A DNA stretch of 64,000 bases from Globisporangium splendens (GCA_006386115.1 VFIW01000032.1:144668-208667); one strand, 5' to 3'; positions 21,101 to 32,012 are shown, numbered from the stretch's first letter. Made by a program: numbers and translations. The notes: generated by a model from the letters alone, not told the origin.

Positions 21101-21350
21101 TTACCCAACGGACCGTATCGCTGTGATCGGGTGCGGCGGTGGCTACACGTTGATTGCGTGGATCTGGGCGATCGTGTGGCACATCCCATTGGATTTGATC
21201 AAGTTCGCGGTCAACTACCTGATCAACAAGGGTGCGGGCACGTACTCGCAGACCGCGTTCACGTCGCGCATCAACGCGGGCCACCCAACGCTGACGCACT
21301 CGGTGGTGACGAACCAGCAGCGTTCGATCCGTGCCTCCCGCACGGTGTAA
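18138..21350 (+). CDS. PMA1: Plasma-membrane H+-ATPase (P3A type), right copy
   Basis: Complete, intronless, 1070 residues, identical in protein to the left copy except Asn in place of Asp at residue 276. It has TGES 190-193, Asp345 in CSDKTGT, GDGVND at about 597-602, and the same Cys-containing insert of about 170 residues between TM7 and TM8. The first 745 residues follow the fungal and plant pump closely. The C-terminal tail after TM10 is short (NKGAGTYSQTAFTSRINAG onward) and lacks the long autoinhibitory domain of plant pumps, so control probably differs. No TTA, CTA or TCA codon is used in the whole gene, a sign of strong codon selection and high expression; this also leaves a long open antisense frame with no meaning. 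The gene diverges from its twin, with 5' ends facing across 6.66 kb. Confidence 0.97.
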   Translation: MAGGGNSYMSLATPNDQKNYTNEVGQIQWGAIPLNAALDKLKTSREGLTSDEAQKRIAEYGPNKLPEEKVNKLMVFLGFMWNPLSWAMEVAAILSIVLLDYSDFGLILFLLLLNAIIGYLEEIQAGDAVSALMGQLAPEAKVFRNGEIVNISADQLVPGDVIRVRLGDVIPADLKFLEGDAVKVDQSSLTGESLAVTKNEGDEGYSGSVVKQGEIEAVVTSTGVNTFLGRAAEKIASADSHGRLQMVLTTVGNFCMISIILWCIIELIAQMGARSNENPCYIKTDGCLGVANILVLIVGGIPVAMPTVLSVTLAIGSSALAKENAIVTRLTCIEEMASMEVLCSDKTGTLTLNQLSVDMDNLIPYNGFTADDILKYGALAARIENNEAIDVVCYNTYPGKDTIKDDFTLLHYTPFDPTTKRTIAKLKDNRTGEIFRACKGAPQIVLDMDVDADTLRATVEERIDEFASRGYRGLGVALDRSGDVPVEQCQWKMVGLLPLFDPPRHDTADTVKKAIALGIAVKMVTGDQRAIAVETCRQLGMPTNILDTSFFNQAPPPGLDLAQMIYDTDGFAQVFPEHKFEIVKHLQSLNKVVGMTGDGVNDAPALAQADIGIAVDDATDAARAAADIVLVSPGLSVIITAIRMSREIFLRMKNYAMYSIAMTVRIVFTFGILTVAWNWYFPTLLVVILAILNDGTILTISKDNVKASPLPDSWKLKQVFVSSICFGLWLTLSTVVLFAVVNNSDGFEGTGVENLCVGCMQDHCDDFFTAQYQNCARTGNSSVCGELDGSVMKTLNENAIGSFRTDAVKAYWAEYDQKYDNHEKLFKDLADVHLNDLPGDVKPDARESYEQFLYQYTLGVAGTPYGGDRYQPFDAAQEGKGVGFIGNDRVPVTNEVSFCDFVWSYSNYNSTWTKNYKSIGPGMQRKEGVLRSIIYTQVSISGQALIFVTRTAGTNNWFFAEKPANLLLIAFVFAQIVASAIGWVGFSGYPTDRIAVIGCGGGYTLIAWIWAIVWHIPLDLIKFAVNYLINKGAGTYSQTAFTSRINAGHPTLTHSVVTNQQRSIRASRTV

Positions 21351-21930
21351 GAGGAGGAATCTTGCACTGTCGGTCGTAGGACCTGTGTGCAGATGGAGTC
21401 GACGCGGCCGATTGAAGGTTAGCGGACTCTCTGCGGTAGGTGTCGTATGGTAGACAACGAAGAATGCATTCTGTAGAAGTACAATTAGACCAGCAACAAC
21501 AAAAACGCTAAATGGAATTTCGACTCGAAAGGTCATTTACAAAGCGCACTGCTCTTTCTCTTCTGTTGATCCGCTCACTTCGATGTCCTGCTTGCATCTT
21601 GAGCTTGCTGCGCGGAAACTCCTACACCGTGTCGAAGTTATTTATCCGTTTGCTTTGGCGGCTCCTAAGTCTAAACGAACGTGCAATGTTGACCATGTCG
21701 CCGTCTTACAACGAAGAGCTACTGCTGCGACTCAACGTCAATGAGCCACGCACAAGGACAGGAAGCAAGGGCATATTGGGCAAAGAGACCGGAGTCGAAG
21801 CGGCTGATAAACAGGTCGTGCGGGTCTTCCTAAGAGACCTCACAGCGGCATGCGCTCCTTGCAGGCGCATATCCCTCCGAGGTGACACCAGCGCATCGCA
21901 TCGCCAGACTGCACTCATCTCCACGCAATC

Positions 21931-22827
21931 TGATATTTTCCATCGTGTATTCTGACCAGTCTAACATCGAAACTGAGAGACTACTTCATCGTGCCAAGGC
22001 GCTTGCGATTGAACTCGTGCGTTTTGCGTCACGAAAGCGCTCCAAAGCGTATGGCATCCTTGAGTCGAGTTGCCATGATTCAGTTTACTCAAAAACACAA
22101 TCGTAGTCGTAAATCTACACCTACGCGTTACATACGCTGCTTTGGTAATTTGAGAGTCGTCAAGCAATCTTGAACTGTGCATTCTCGAGACGCAGAGCCG
22201 CTCACTATTCTGCCAAAGTCCACGAAAACCTTTTTTTTTTATTTGGATGCAAGACACTGGTCAAGGCAACTGAGGACAGTTTTTTGTGAATGTGCCGAAG
22301 ACCTGAGTTGACAAACGCTCCTAAGTTACATTCTCTTCTTTGCCAAGAATCGGACTTTCGTGACAATCATTTATGGGAGTTGTCACTGTGCTTGGACCTT
22401 CAGTGCAAGAATGCTCTAAGTTCGCGCCAAAGGATGTGGGTCGCTTCACCTGGTGTCCTGTAGTGCGTCTGAGGACAGGCACTCGTTTTATGTGGCGCAC
22501 ACTTTTGTTGCACCATGCTCCTGTCCTTTCGCGGAAAAAGAATGTGGTGCCAGCGATCGCGCAATCATCAACTGAAAATACTACCCCCTCCCTCTTCAAT
22601 CAACAAAAGACCCCACACACAAACCAACCACAATGTCGTGCAACAACAAAATAACACCTCCAGGGGTACTAGAGAAAAATAATAATGCCTCATGAACGGC
22701 AATTCCAGACGTCACAGTGCGTGCACATCCCTCACTCAGCGCCGCATGCGCCTTGTCGCAATCTCGATCCTTCCGCATCACCACTTGAGCTCCTCGCGGT
22801 CTCTCCCAGTACACACCCGACGACAAC
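21931..22827. other. Intergenic between right arm and AROM
   Basis: Starts directly at the arm boundary. No ORF is convincing. A T10 run lies near 22230. The last 100 bp are the 5' flank of AROM and are C-rich (CTCACTCAGCGCCGCATG), without a clear initiator-FPR pair. Confidence 0.3.
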
Positions 22828-25800
22828 ATGGCGCAGCAGCAGCAGGTGATCCCGTGCGGGTCCTACGACATCGTGCTGGGCTCGTCGCTCCTGTCCTCGC
22901 GCTACGTGGCCGAGGACATCCTGGCGCTCATGCCGTCGACGTCGACCTTCGTCATCCTCACTGACACCAACGTCGCGCCGCTGTACGCGCAGCCGCTCTT
23001 CGAGCAGCTCACGCACTTGCTCGCGGGCCAGGCCACGAAGCGTGTGCTCATCCACGCGGTGCCTGCGGGCGAAGAGTCGAAATGCCGCGAGATGAAGGCC
23101 AAGATCGAAGACGAAGTGTTTTTCCCCAACCGCTGCCATCGCGACACGTGTGTGATCGCCGTTGGTGGTGGTGTCGTCGGTGATTTGAGTGGATACGTCG
23201 CTGCGACGTACATGCGCGGCGTGCCGTTCATCCAGATCCCGACGACGCTGCTGGCGTGCGTGGACTCGAGCATTGGCGGCAAGACGGGCATTGACGTCGA
23301 AGATTTCGGCAAGAACTTGCTCGGCGCGTTCCACATGCCTCAGCGCGTGTACGTCGATCTGAGCACGCTGCAGACGCTTCCAAAGCGTGAATTGATCAAC
23401 GGTATGGGCGAAGTCATCAAGGCCGGCGCGATCTTTGATGCCGCGCTGTTTGACCTGCTCGAAGCGTCGACGGACCAGATCCTCGCTCTTTCCGACATGA
23501 AACTCGTGCAACAAGTCGTAGCCATGGCTGTGGCCGTGAAGGCACACGTTGTGACGCTCGACACGAAAGAGATGGGGCTGCGTGCGATTCTGAACTTTGG
23601 CCACAGTGTCGGCCACGGTATTGAAGCGTTGTTGCAACCTGAGTACTTGCACGGCGAGTGCGTCTCGATCGGTATGATCAAGGAAGCCGAGATTGCGCGT
23701 GGCATGGGCGTGTGCACGTCGGCGACTGTCGGTCGTCTTCGTCGCTGTCTCACGGCGTACGGATTGCCTGTGCGCGTGCCTGAGAACGTGCCGACGAAGG
23801 ACGTAGTCGTGAAGATGGAAGTTGACAAGAAGAACAGCCAGGGCGTGAAGAAGATCGTGCTGCTCGAACGCATCGGTGAAGTGCTCTCGAACCCGTACGC
23901 GCGTGCGATCAAGGACTCGCAAATCGAATTGGTACTGGAGAAGCAAGTGCGCATGGTGCCAGGACACGCCGCCAACGGCAAGATCCGCGTGCCTGGCTCC
24001 AAGTCCATCTCGAACCGCGCGCTGCTGATGGCGGCGTTGGGCAAGGGCTCGTGCCGAATTTCCGGCTTGCTGCACTCGGACGACACTCAAGTGATGATGA
24101 ACGCGCTGCTCAAGGTCGGCGCCAAGTTCTCGTGGGAAGACAACGGCGCCGTGCTCGTTGTCGAAGGTACGGGCGGCAAGTTCGACGCGGTTGCTGATGG
24201 TGAAGAGATCTATTTGAGCAACGCTGGCACCGCGGCGCGCTTCCTGACGAGCACGATGACGCTTCTCGACAATCCGGACCGCTCTGTCGTCGTCACGGGC
24301 AACCACCGCATGAAGGAGCGTCCGATCGCGCCACTCGTTGACGCGCTGCGCTCGAATGGATGCGATTTGAAGTACCTGGAAGCCGACGGGTGCCCACCGA
24401 TCGCGGTGCGTGGCACAGGCATGAAGGGCGGCGTCATGCGTCTGGCAAGCAAAGTGAGCAGCCAGTATGTGTCGTCGGTGCTCATCAATGCGCCATACGC
24501 TAAGGAACCACTCGTGCTTGAACTGGAGGAAGAGCACCCGACGTCGTTGCCGTACATCTTGATGACGACGCAATTGATGAAGGAGTTTGGCATCGAAGTC
24601 GAGACCTTGGCGCCGAACAAATACCGCGTGCCGTGCGGCGTGTATATGAACCCGGCGGAGTTCAGCATTGAAGTGGACGCATCGTCGGCGACGTACCCAT
24701 TGGCGTTTGCTGCGATCACGGGTGGTGAAGTCACGGTCGAGGCGCTCGGCAACACTAGTCTACAGGGCGATGCGGCGTTCCACACGCTGCTGCGTGCCAT
24801 GGGCTGCACGACAACACAGGACGCGTTTTCGACCACGGTCGTGGGTCCACCAGCTGGCACGCCGCTGCAAGCCGTCGAGATCGACATGGAGACCATGACG
24901 GACGCGTTTATGACGGCCGTGGCGCTCGCGGCTGTGGCTAAGGGCACGACCAAGATCACGGGCATCGCGAACCAGCGCGTGAAGGAGTGCAACCGCATCG
25001 AGGTCATGGTGACCGAGTTGCGCAAGATTGGTGTCGAGTGCGGCGAGCTTCCTGACGGCATCTGGGTCACGGGCACCGCCGGCAAGACGGACCAGCTGAA
25101 GAAGGCGTACATTGCGTGCCACAACGACCACCGCATCGCAATGAGCTTTGCCGTGTTGGGTGCTGTCGTGAACGACGTCATCGTCACTGACAAGGAGTGC
25201 ACGGACAAGACGTACCCGGAGTTCTGGGACCACGTGCAGATGCACTTGGGGCTCCAGGTCGCGCCTGTGATTGGCGCTGAGCACGACCAGCAAAAGGAAG
25301 AAGATAAGAGCAGCTCCAAGACCCCTGGTTTCTTCTTGATCGGCATGCGTGGCGCCGGCAAGACGTCGCTGGCTAAAGCTGCGGCTTCGGCGCTGGGACT
25401 CAACCTCTTGGACACGGACGAAGAGCTGGAGCGCGAATTCGGCGAGTCGATTGCTTCGTTTGTCGCGAAACATGACAACACATGGGACGAATTCCGCGTG
25501 CGCCAGCGTGCGCTCTTGCTGCGCTTGATCGCCAACCCGCCAGCTTCGACCATCATCTCGTGCGGCGGCGGTGTTGTCGAGACGCCCGAGATCGTCGATG
25601 CGCTCGCCAAGTACCCGTATGTGATCCACGTGCACCGTGCCATTGAGGACGTCTTGGCGTACTTGGACTCGGAGACCAACCGCCCGTCGCTTGGAGAATC
25701 TCACGACAGCGTGTGGATGCGTCGCGCGCCATTGTACCAAAAGAGCTCTTCGTTTGAGTTCAACGTGAACCACGGCGATGCGGACTTCGAGCGCATCAAC

Positions 25801-27578
25801 CGCGATTTCGTGCGCTTCGTGAACGTCGTGATCCCGAACCTGAGCACCAGCTTTGACCACACGAGCGTGTGCCGTCTGGACACGTTCTTCCTGTCGCTGA
25901 CGTTCCCTGATGTGAACGACGCGCGTGCGCTCATCAAGGACATCACTGAGGGCGTCGATGCGCTGGAGCTCCGTGTCGATCTCCTGAAATCGTACAGTGA
26001 TATCAACTTTGTCGCATCACAAGTCACGTTGCTGCGTTCGCTGTCGCCATTGCCGATTATCTTTACGGTGCGTTCGCGAGCCCAGGGCGGCGCATTCCCC
26101 GACGACGACGAAGCCACGATGTTCCAGTTGCTGCACTTGGCCGTGCGTCTCGGTTGTGAGTTCGTGGACGTCGAGACGTGCTGGTCGCGTAAGGCACGGG
26201 ACGAGTTGCTGGCTTCGCGTCATCGCTCGGCCGTCATCTCGTCGTTCCACGCGATCCAGGAGCCTACGTCCGAGGCGCAGGCCAAGGCGATCTTCCGCGA
26301 GTGTTACCACCAGGGCAAGGTGCAGGTCGTCAAGGTCGTCCTGAAGGCGTTCGAGCCACAAGACGCTCTCATGGTCGACCGCGTGGCCAAGGACTTTGTC
26401 AAGGTGTGGCAGCACGAGATGCCGATCATCTCGCTCTGCACCATGGACGCCGGCAAGATGGCGCGCGTGCTCAACCGCGTGCTGACGCCCGTGACGCATC
26501 CGCTGCTGCCTGCAGCCGCTGCCCCCGGACAGCTCTCCGTTGTCGAGATCCTGACGCTGCGCAAGCAATTGGGGCTTCTCCCAGGTACTTCTTGCTAAGT
26601 CTTGTGATTTCTTTCTGTACACAAACAACCCATATTCAACGCGATAGATAATTGAAACCTGTGTTCGTCGTGCTTTGTTGTGTCTGGCATTTGGGTGCTT
26701 CTGTCTGTGCAGGACGCGAGTTCTTTCTGTTTGGTTCGCCGATCCAGAAATCGCCGTCGCCGTCGATGCATAATGCTGCCTTCCAGGCGCATGGGCTGCC
26801 ATTGTTTACCTACGGGTTGCACGACACGACCGAGATCTTGGAGGTCGTGGCTCGCATGCAAGCGCCGAACACGACACTTGGCGGTGGCTCCGTGACGATC
26901 CCACTGAAGGTGGACGTGATGCCGTACCTGGATGAGCTCACGCCTGCGGCGCGCGCTATCGGTGCCGTCAACACTGTCATCCGCGACGACCGTATGGATG
27001 GAACAGTGCGCTGGAAGGGCGACAACACCGACTGGCTCGGCATTCTGCGTCCGATCACCAAGCGACTCGCAGTTGCCTCGAACAGCAGCAGAAAGGACCT
27101 TGTTGCTCTGGTCGTCGGTGCTGGTGGTACGTCCATGGCGGCGTCATACGCGATGCGGCAGCTGGGCGTCGGCAAACTGTTCATCTATAACCGCACACTC
27201 GCCAAGGCTGAGGAAGTCGCGCAGCGCTTCAATGCTCAAGCACTGTCGTCGTTGACTCCCGAGACGCTCGCGCACGTGGACATCGTCGTGAGCACGATCC
27301 CAGCGCAGGCGGGGTTTGTGCTCCCGGATCACTTGGTCCAAGGGTCTGTGATCGTGCTGGACGCTGCGTACCAGCCGCCGATCACGCCGTTCCTCGCGCA
27401 TGCGCATGCCAACGGCGCGTCCTGCATCCAGGGCTACGAGATGCTCTACGAGCAGGCGATCGAGCAATACAACCGCTGGCACAAGCTCACGCAAGTCGGG
27501 CGCGACGCCATCGACATCGAGGACATCATGAAGCAAGCGTGCCTCGAGCGTATCCCAAGCGACCAGCGTCTTGCGTAG
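22828..27578 (+). CDS. ARO1: Pentafunctional AROM polypeptide (shikimate pathway)
   Basis: Exons are 22828-26584 and 26713-27578; the 128 bp intron splits codon 1253 and the joined protein has 1540 residues. It carries five consecutive steps from DAHP to EPSP. The 3-dehydroquinate synthase domain (about 1-365) has GGGVVGDLSGYVAAT and GHSVGHGIEAL. EPSP synthase (about 384-830) has PGSKSISNRALL, NAGTAARFLT, VDASSATYPLAF and CHNDHRIAMSF. Shikimate kinase (about 834-1005) has the P-loop GMRGAGKTS at 839-847 and SCGGGVVETPE. Type I 3-dehydroquinate dehydratase (about 1014-1240) has ELRVD, the active-site His in SSFHAI and the Schiff-base Lys in QVVKV. Shikimate dehydrogenase (1253-1540) has GSPIQKSPSPSMHNAAF, IPLKVDV, GDNTDWLG and the nucleotide loop GAGGTS. 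The domain order equals that of fungal AROM. The single intron falls exactly between the last two domains; without it the reading ends at TGCTAA after residue 1256. Confidence 0.97.
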
Positions 27579-27831
27579 GCTTGAAAAAAGCTCGAGACCT
27601 AGGAATATGTAAAACAACACAAAAATACCCAGCAGGCACATTCTTTTCCATGCAATCACATCGTTTGTCTTTGGCTCCGAATGGTTTTATTTGGTTTTTC
27701 GCCTGTGGTTCAGCGCATCAAGCAAGCTTTTAAAGTTGTTGTTGCGTAAGAGACACGACAGCAAAATGATAAAAGGAAAAGAGTATACACTACGTCACCA
27801 ATGCTGTGAAAATCGAATGCATTCCGACCAT

Positions 27832-28761
27832 TTAGCTCGATGCACCGGCGTTTTTCCAGCGCGAGATCATTATCGCAGCGGCTCCCGTCGCGACCAGCGC
27901 GCCGGCAAAGTGCAATGGGATCGCGACCGCACAGCCGTTCGTCTTCTGGTTTGCCAACGCCTAAGAAATACAAGCAAGATGTCAAGGAGCATTCATCAAA
28001 CAGCAATTCTCTCTCTCTCATTAAAGTCCTTACCGAAAGCGCGACACCCAAGTGAATCACAAACACGGTGCCGATCGCAAGGAACGACTTCTTGCGGTAC
28101 CCATCGAACGCGACGATCATGAGCGCGACGTCCATGAGCGTCAGCGCCAGCGTGGATAGTGCTGCCGCGAAGATCAGCGGCACGCTCTCGCAGGATTTCG
28201 TGAACGCCGCGCCGCGAGATCCCGTCGACGAGCCCACGAGGCTGCCGTACATCATCAGCGCGTGCATCAGCGAGAAGCCCAAGCCCCCGGCTGCAAATAC
28301 ACACAAAGTAAGCATCACCATCGTTAATGATCTCAGCATTTCTCCGCCTGCATGAAGAAAAGCCCGCATTTCCATCTTTGCTTTAAAAAGCACGTACCCA
28401 GGGACGACGTGATGTCATTGAGCGGGAATTGGCTCGGCGACGTCGTGACCTTGCGCACCGCGCGCTCGGTGCGCGTGTAGAGCACGAAGAACACGTAGCG
28501 GAAGGCCTCCTGGATGACGACGCCGACAGGGATCGTGGCCTCGATCGAGTCCTTGAGCGGCGGGATGATGCGCCAGAGCGTCGCAGTGACGAGGATCGCG
28601 ACGAGCCACGTGAACGCGCCGCTCAGCGCGATGATCACGAGCTGTGCGCGCTTGGCGACCACCACGAAGAAGAGCGCGGCCAGTGGCCCGAAGGCCGTCA
28701 GGATGCAGCCGAAGAACAGCGGCCAGTTCACCTTGCCGTCGTGCAGCGTCATGTCTTGCAA
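27832..28761 (-). CDS. APH1: APH-1, gamma-secretase scaffold subunit
   Basis: Exons are 28761-28398, 28290-28034 and 27960-27832, in phase, 249 residues (the family usually has 250-265). APH-1 is a seven-helix membrane protein that holds nicastrin and presenilin together in gamma-secretase. Family features seen are the start FGCILTAFGPLAALFF, the pattern IALSGAFTWLVAILV...LW, the block QEAFRYVFFVLYTRTE (typically QE-x-FR), and AGGLGFSLMHALM for the conserved GLGFG segment. FDGYRKKSFLAI and VIHLGVAL with His201 match the later conserved region. Two departures stand out: the third Gly of the GxxxGxxxG stretch is Ala132, and the conserved His before FFDG is Asp175. The gene converges with AROM; their stop codons are 253 bp apart. 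Confidence 0.85.
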
Positions 28762-30359
28762 GTGCTTTCCTTTAATGCGCGCTTTCTGTGCTTATTTCGA
28801 GCTTTCTCAAGCAAACAGACTGGATGTTTCTGGGTCGTTGCTATACCGGTAGCATACTGGCAACACAACCGGTATTGTGTTATTTTTGTGTGTGTGTGAT
28901 AGGTTACGAACCGATATCTCATGTCAGTTCGTAACTAGTGCAATGTAGCTCAGCATGTGGAGCGGCCTACATTTGTCTTTGAAGAAGCCAGCATGCGTGT
29001 GAGCATCGAATTGTGCAGTCGCAGTGTGGCGGCGGTGTGTGCGTGTGTTGAGGAGAAGGTTCACATTGAGAATGAGGATGCACGACTGATTGCGGCAGGA
29101 GGCTCTGCTTCGTGTCTCTAAGGGTCTATGCACAACTTTTCATTGAAAGCGACACGCAATTCGGTCGAGCAAGCGGGCTCAGTTCAGTGTGCCGTTGCAG
29201 ATTATTTCGCAGATATCATACCCGAAAAGATCGACCTCGTTCGAATGTGAAGCTGTCAGACACAAGTTGAGCAAGCAAGACAGGTGCCAAAAAGAACGCT
29301 GTCGACTACCCAGATGCATACGTTACTGAGACCAGCACCTTGAGGACTTTGTACCGTTATCATAGAGGGTACGTGGAGATGAATTGGTTGTATCCGTTGC
29401 ATGCTCGCAGAACAACAAATGAAAGATAATAACGTTGCTGCGCTGTATAGGTCTAATTGAACGCGCTAGCTACAACAAGCTGCAATACCAGAGAGCAATG
29501 CCAGTGGCGCGGATATTTAAGCCGATTTGCTGATGTCTTGTGTGTTCGAGATGGAACCCACTTGGGTTGATGATCGCAGATACGTGCTACTTGGACGTGG
29601 CTGTAGTCGACGAGTGTGAAAGCTTACCGCGACATGTGTGTGGAGTGAATCTCGTGGCCTTGAACCGGTCAGTCGGATACTCTTGAGTGCGAAGTATGCA
29701 TGACGCCTACGTCTGCAGATTCTACTGCAAGTGGACATTAAAGCCAATGCAAGTGAAATTGGTCTGCAAAACTATCGAATGCGACAGAATCGAGTTCCGG
29801 GATTTGATGGCGTTTGCGAATTGTCGGCATCGAAGCAAATGAACACGACCGGAATCTTGCTGGTACATTTCGATCGTTGCTGTCCTGGAGGGAAATTGGA
29901 TGTATTGAAGAAATTAGCTGATCTAAGGCATAGTTGAGGCATTCGGCTACTTCGACAATGTTATGAGCAGTGTTTGAACGAGACGAAAGAAATGTGCACA
30001 CGTGTCCCATGGGCTTGTCCTTTGTGTGAAACAATTTGTCGCCGACAAATATAGACACTGAAGCAGTGGATTCTGGATCGAGGATCGACAATGTCCATCG
30101 GGTCAAACAATCCTCGCCTGGTGAGCACTCTCGCTATGTGAATCCGGAATGCCAGGGGCGAGGCACAACGGTTTTCAACCACTTTGTGTGGAGCCTGCGT
30201 CAAACGAATTTGAAGAGGAACCGCACGAAGATGACTCACAAGCCAGCTCCTCTCATTCTTCTCGACACGAAAATTTAAACAGACGACAAATGCAATTTAT
30301 AATTTATACGACAGACATTACATATCCTCAAGTCAAGTCCTACCTTTCTTTTCTCCTCC
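28762..30359. other. Intergenic 1.6 kb with hairpin and decayed coding-like DNA
   Basis: No intact gene. A perfect 9-bp hairpin (GTTACGAAC at 28903-28911, GTTCGTAAC at 28927-28935) follows a TG microsatellite. From about 29550 to 30275 the plus strand has fragments in shifting frames that look like old coding sequence, ending in a Glu/Asp/Ser-rich piece. I could not assign a family. Confidence 0.3.
28903..28935. repeat. Short perfect inverted repeat
   Basis: Nine-base arms (GTTACGAAC and GTTCGTAAC) with a 15-base loop. It lies upstream of APH-1 but 140 bp from its start; function unknown. Confidence 0.6.
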
Positions 30360-32012
30360 TCACACGGGGGTCTCCATGCTTCGGTACCGGCGCGAGCGCG
30401 AGTGCGTGTTGTTGTTGCTCCGGTTGTTGTTCTTACGCCGCCGCTGCGTGCGCTGCTTGGGCTGGAAGAGCACCTCGATGTCTTCCAACAGCATGCCCTT
30501 CGTCTCCGGACACAGGAAGTACACGAACACGCCGCTCGCGGTACACATGGCGCCAAAGAGGAAGAAGACACCGTTGATGTTGAGCGACGGGAACAGCTTG
30601 ACGACCCACGTCATGCAGACTCCCATGACCCAGTTGGCCATGGTCGAGAGCGACACGGCCTTGGCGCGCACGTTCAATGGAAAGATCTCGGCCGGGTAGA
30701 TCCAGCACACAGGCCCCCAGGACACCGCAAAGTTGAATATGAAGAACGCCGCACCCAGGATGATGATGTACCCGGCGCCCGTGGAACACCCCGAGTCGTC
30801 CGTGTTGCCGTCGCAGCCGAGCGTGAACGTGACGGCCGCGACGATGTGGCCCAGGAGCATGCCGACGGCACCGACGAGCAGCAGCTGGCGGCGGCCGAAC
30901 GTGTCGACCCAGCGCATCGCGGGGATCGTGCTCACGAAGTTGACGATCGAGAGCACGAGCACCGACATGATGCCGTCGCCAATGACATCCTTGAAGATCA
31001 GACCGCCGTACGCGAACATCGGGTTGATCCCCGTAGCCTGCTGGAGCACCTGCAATAACATCGTGATGGTCACACGCTTGAACACCGACGGCTCGAGCAA
31101 CTCACTCCACCGCGCAACTTTCCCGTCGCGCACGATCTGGTCGCCTATTGCCTGGAGTTCCCGCGCGACGTTGTCATGTTGCCGCAGCCGCTGGAGAACG
31201 GCCTCAGCGGCGTCCTTGCCGCGATTCTGGTACGTCCATCGCGGACTCTCGGGCACAAAGAAGATGCCGAACATCACGATGATCGGCGCACCCATGGACA
31301 CGCCGTTCGTGATGCGCCAGCCGCGGTCGTGGTTCTTCACGACGGCGTTCACGACGTTGGCGAGCAGCAACCCCGTGACGACAGTCATCTGCATGAAGCC
31401 CGAGAGAAAGCCGCGCAGTTCCTTGGGGGACATCTCGGCGCCGTAGATCGGGAGCGAGAACGACGAGTTGCCAACGCCGACTCCCTGCAGCACGCGCGCG
31501 ATGAGCATCGAGTTGTGCGCCTGCGCGGGACACACGCAGATCCACGACGTGCCGATACAGAAGAGCAGCCCGGCATTAAAGATCGTGATGCGGCGGCCAA
31601 ACTCGTCGGCGATGTAGCCGCCGAGCAGCGCGCCGAAGATGCAGCCGATATTGTACGTCATGTTGTACCAGAGTGTGAAGTCGAGCCAGCGCTCGGGCAG
31701 CGCCGTGGACTTGGCCGTACAGTCCTCGTACGTCTGGCCGCGCCAGCCGACGCAGAAGTCGTTCAAAAACGACCGCATCACCAGCACGCCGCCCGTCACG
31801 CCCTGGTCATACCCGAAGTAGAGCCCGCCGAGCGACGCGAAGATGCACACCACGATGGCGTACGTGCGCGCACCCTCCTTGGCCTGGCGCTCCGCCTGAC
31901 GCTCCGCCTGACGCTGGCGCCGCCGCGCTGTCGTGGCCGACGCGCCTGTGTCGCTGCTGTCGTCCGAGTCCCAGTCCACGTAGTTGTTGAACGCCACCAT
32001 GCCGGCCGTCAT
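30360..32012 (-). CDS. MFS sugar transporter
   Basis: Intronless, 550 residues, twelve predicted membrane helices. It belongs to the sugar porter family of the major facilitator superfamily, which moves hexoses or other polyols with protons across the plasma membrane. Signatures are FGYDQGVTGGVLVM in TM1, a DEFGRR loop after TM2, RVLQGVGVGNSSFSLPIYGAEMSP in the TM4-5 region, PESPRW before the central loop, QQATGINPMFAYGG in TM7, DTFGRRQLL after TM8 and CPETKG near the C-terminus. The first 45 residues are acidic and then Arg/Gln-rich with a repeated RQAERQAE unit. The tail after CPETKG is Arg/Asn-rich. No signal peptide is needed. The first ATG and one four residues later are both possible starts. 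Substrate cannot be read from sequence. Confidence 0.92.
   Translation of the reverse strand: MTAGMVAFNNYVDWDSDDSSDTGASATTARRRQRQAERQAERQAKEGARTYAIVVCIFASLGGLYFGYDQGVTGGVLVMRSFLNDFCVGWRGQTYEDCTAKSTALPERWLDFTLWYNMTYNIGCIFGALLGGYIADEFGRRITIFNAGLLFCIGTSWICVCPAQAHNSMLIARVLQGVGVGNSSFSLPIYGAEMSPKELRGFLSGFMQMTVVTGLLLANVVNAVVKNHDRGWRITNGVSMGAPIIVMFGIFFVPESPRWTYQNRGKDAAEAVLQRLRQHDNVARELQAIGDQIVRDGKVARWSELLEPSVFKRVTITMLLQVLQQATGINPMFAYGGLIFKDVIGDGIMSVLVLSIVNFVSTIPAMRWVDTFGRRQLLLVGAVGMLLGHIVAAVTFTLGCDGNTDDSGCSTGAGYIIILGAAFFIFNFAVSWGPVCWIYPAEIFPLNVRAKAVSLSTMANWVMGVCMTWVVKLFPSLNINGVFFLFGAMCTASGVFVYFLCPETKGMLLEDIEVLFQPKQRTQRRRKNNNRSNNNTHSRSRRYRSMETPV

Larger units (their letters stand above)
17979..21930. 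repeat. Right arm of the 3.95 kb inverted duplication
   Basis: Reverse complement of 7686-11637. The outer end is after CCACGCAATC at 21930, where the two copies diverge at once. The inner end is at about 17979, 22 bp before the ATPase initiator. See the left arm for the differences found. Confidence 0.95.

Noticed and set aside
22732..25860. Long antisense frames over AROM (22732-24573, 24760-25860, 24210-25679)
   Set aside because: Shadows of the AROM coding sequence from GC-rich codon use; no motifs, and the sense frame has five clear enzyme domains.
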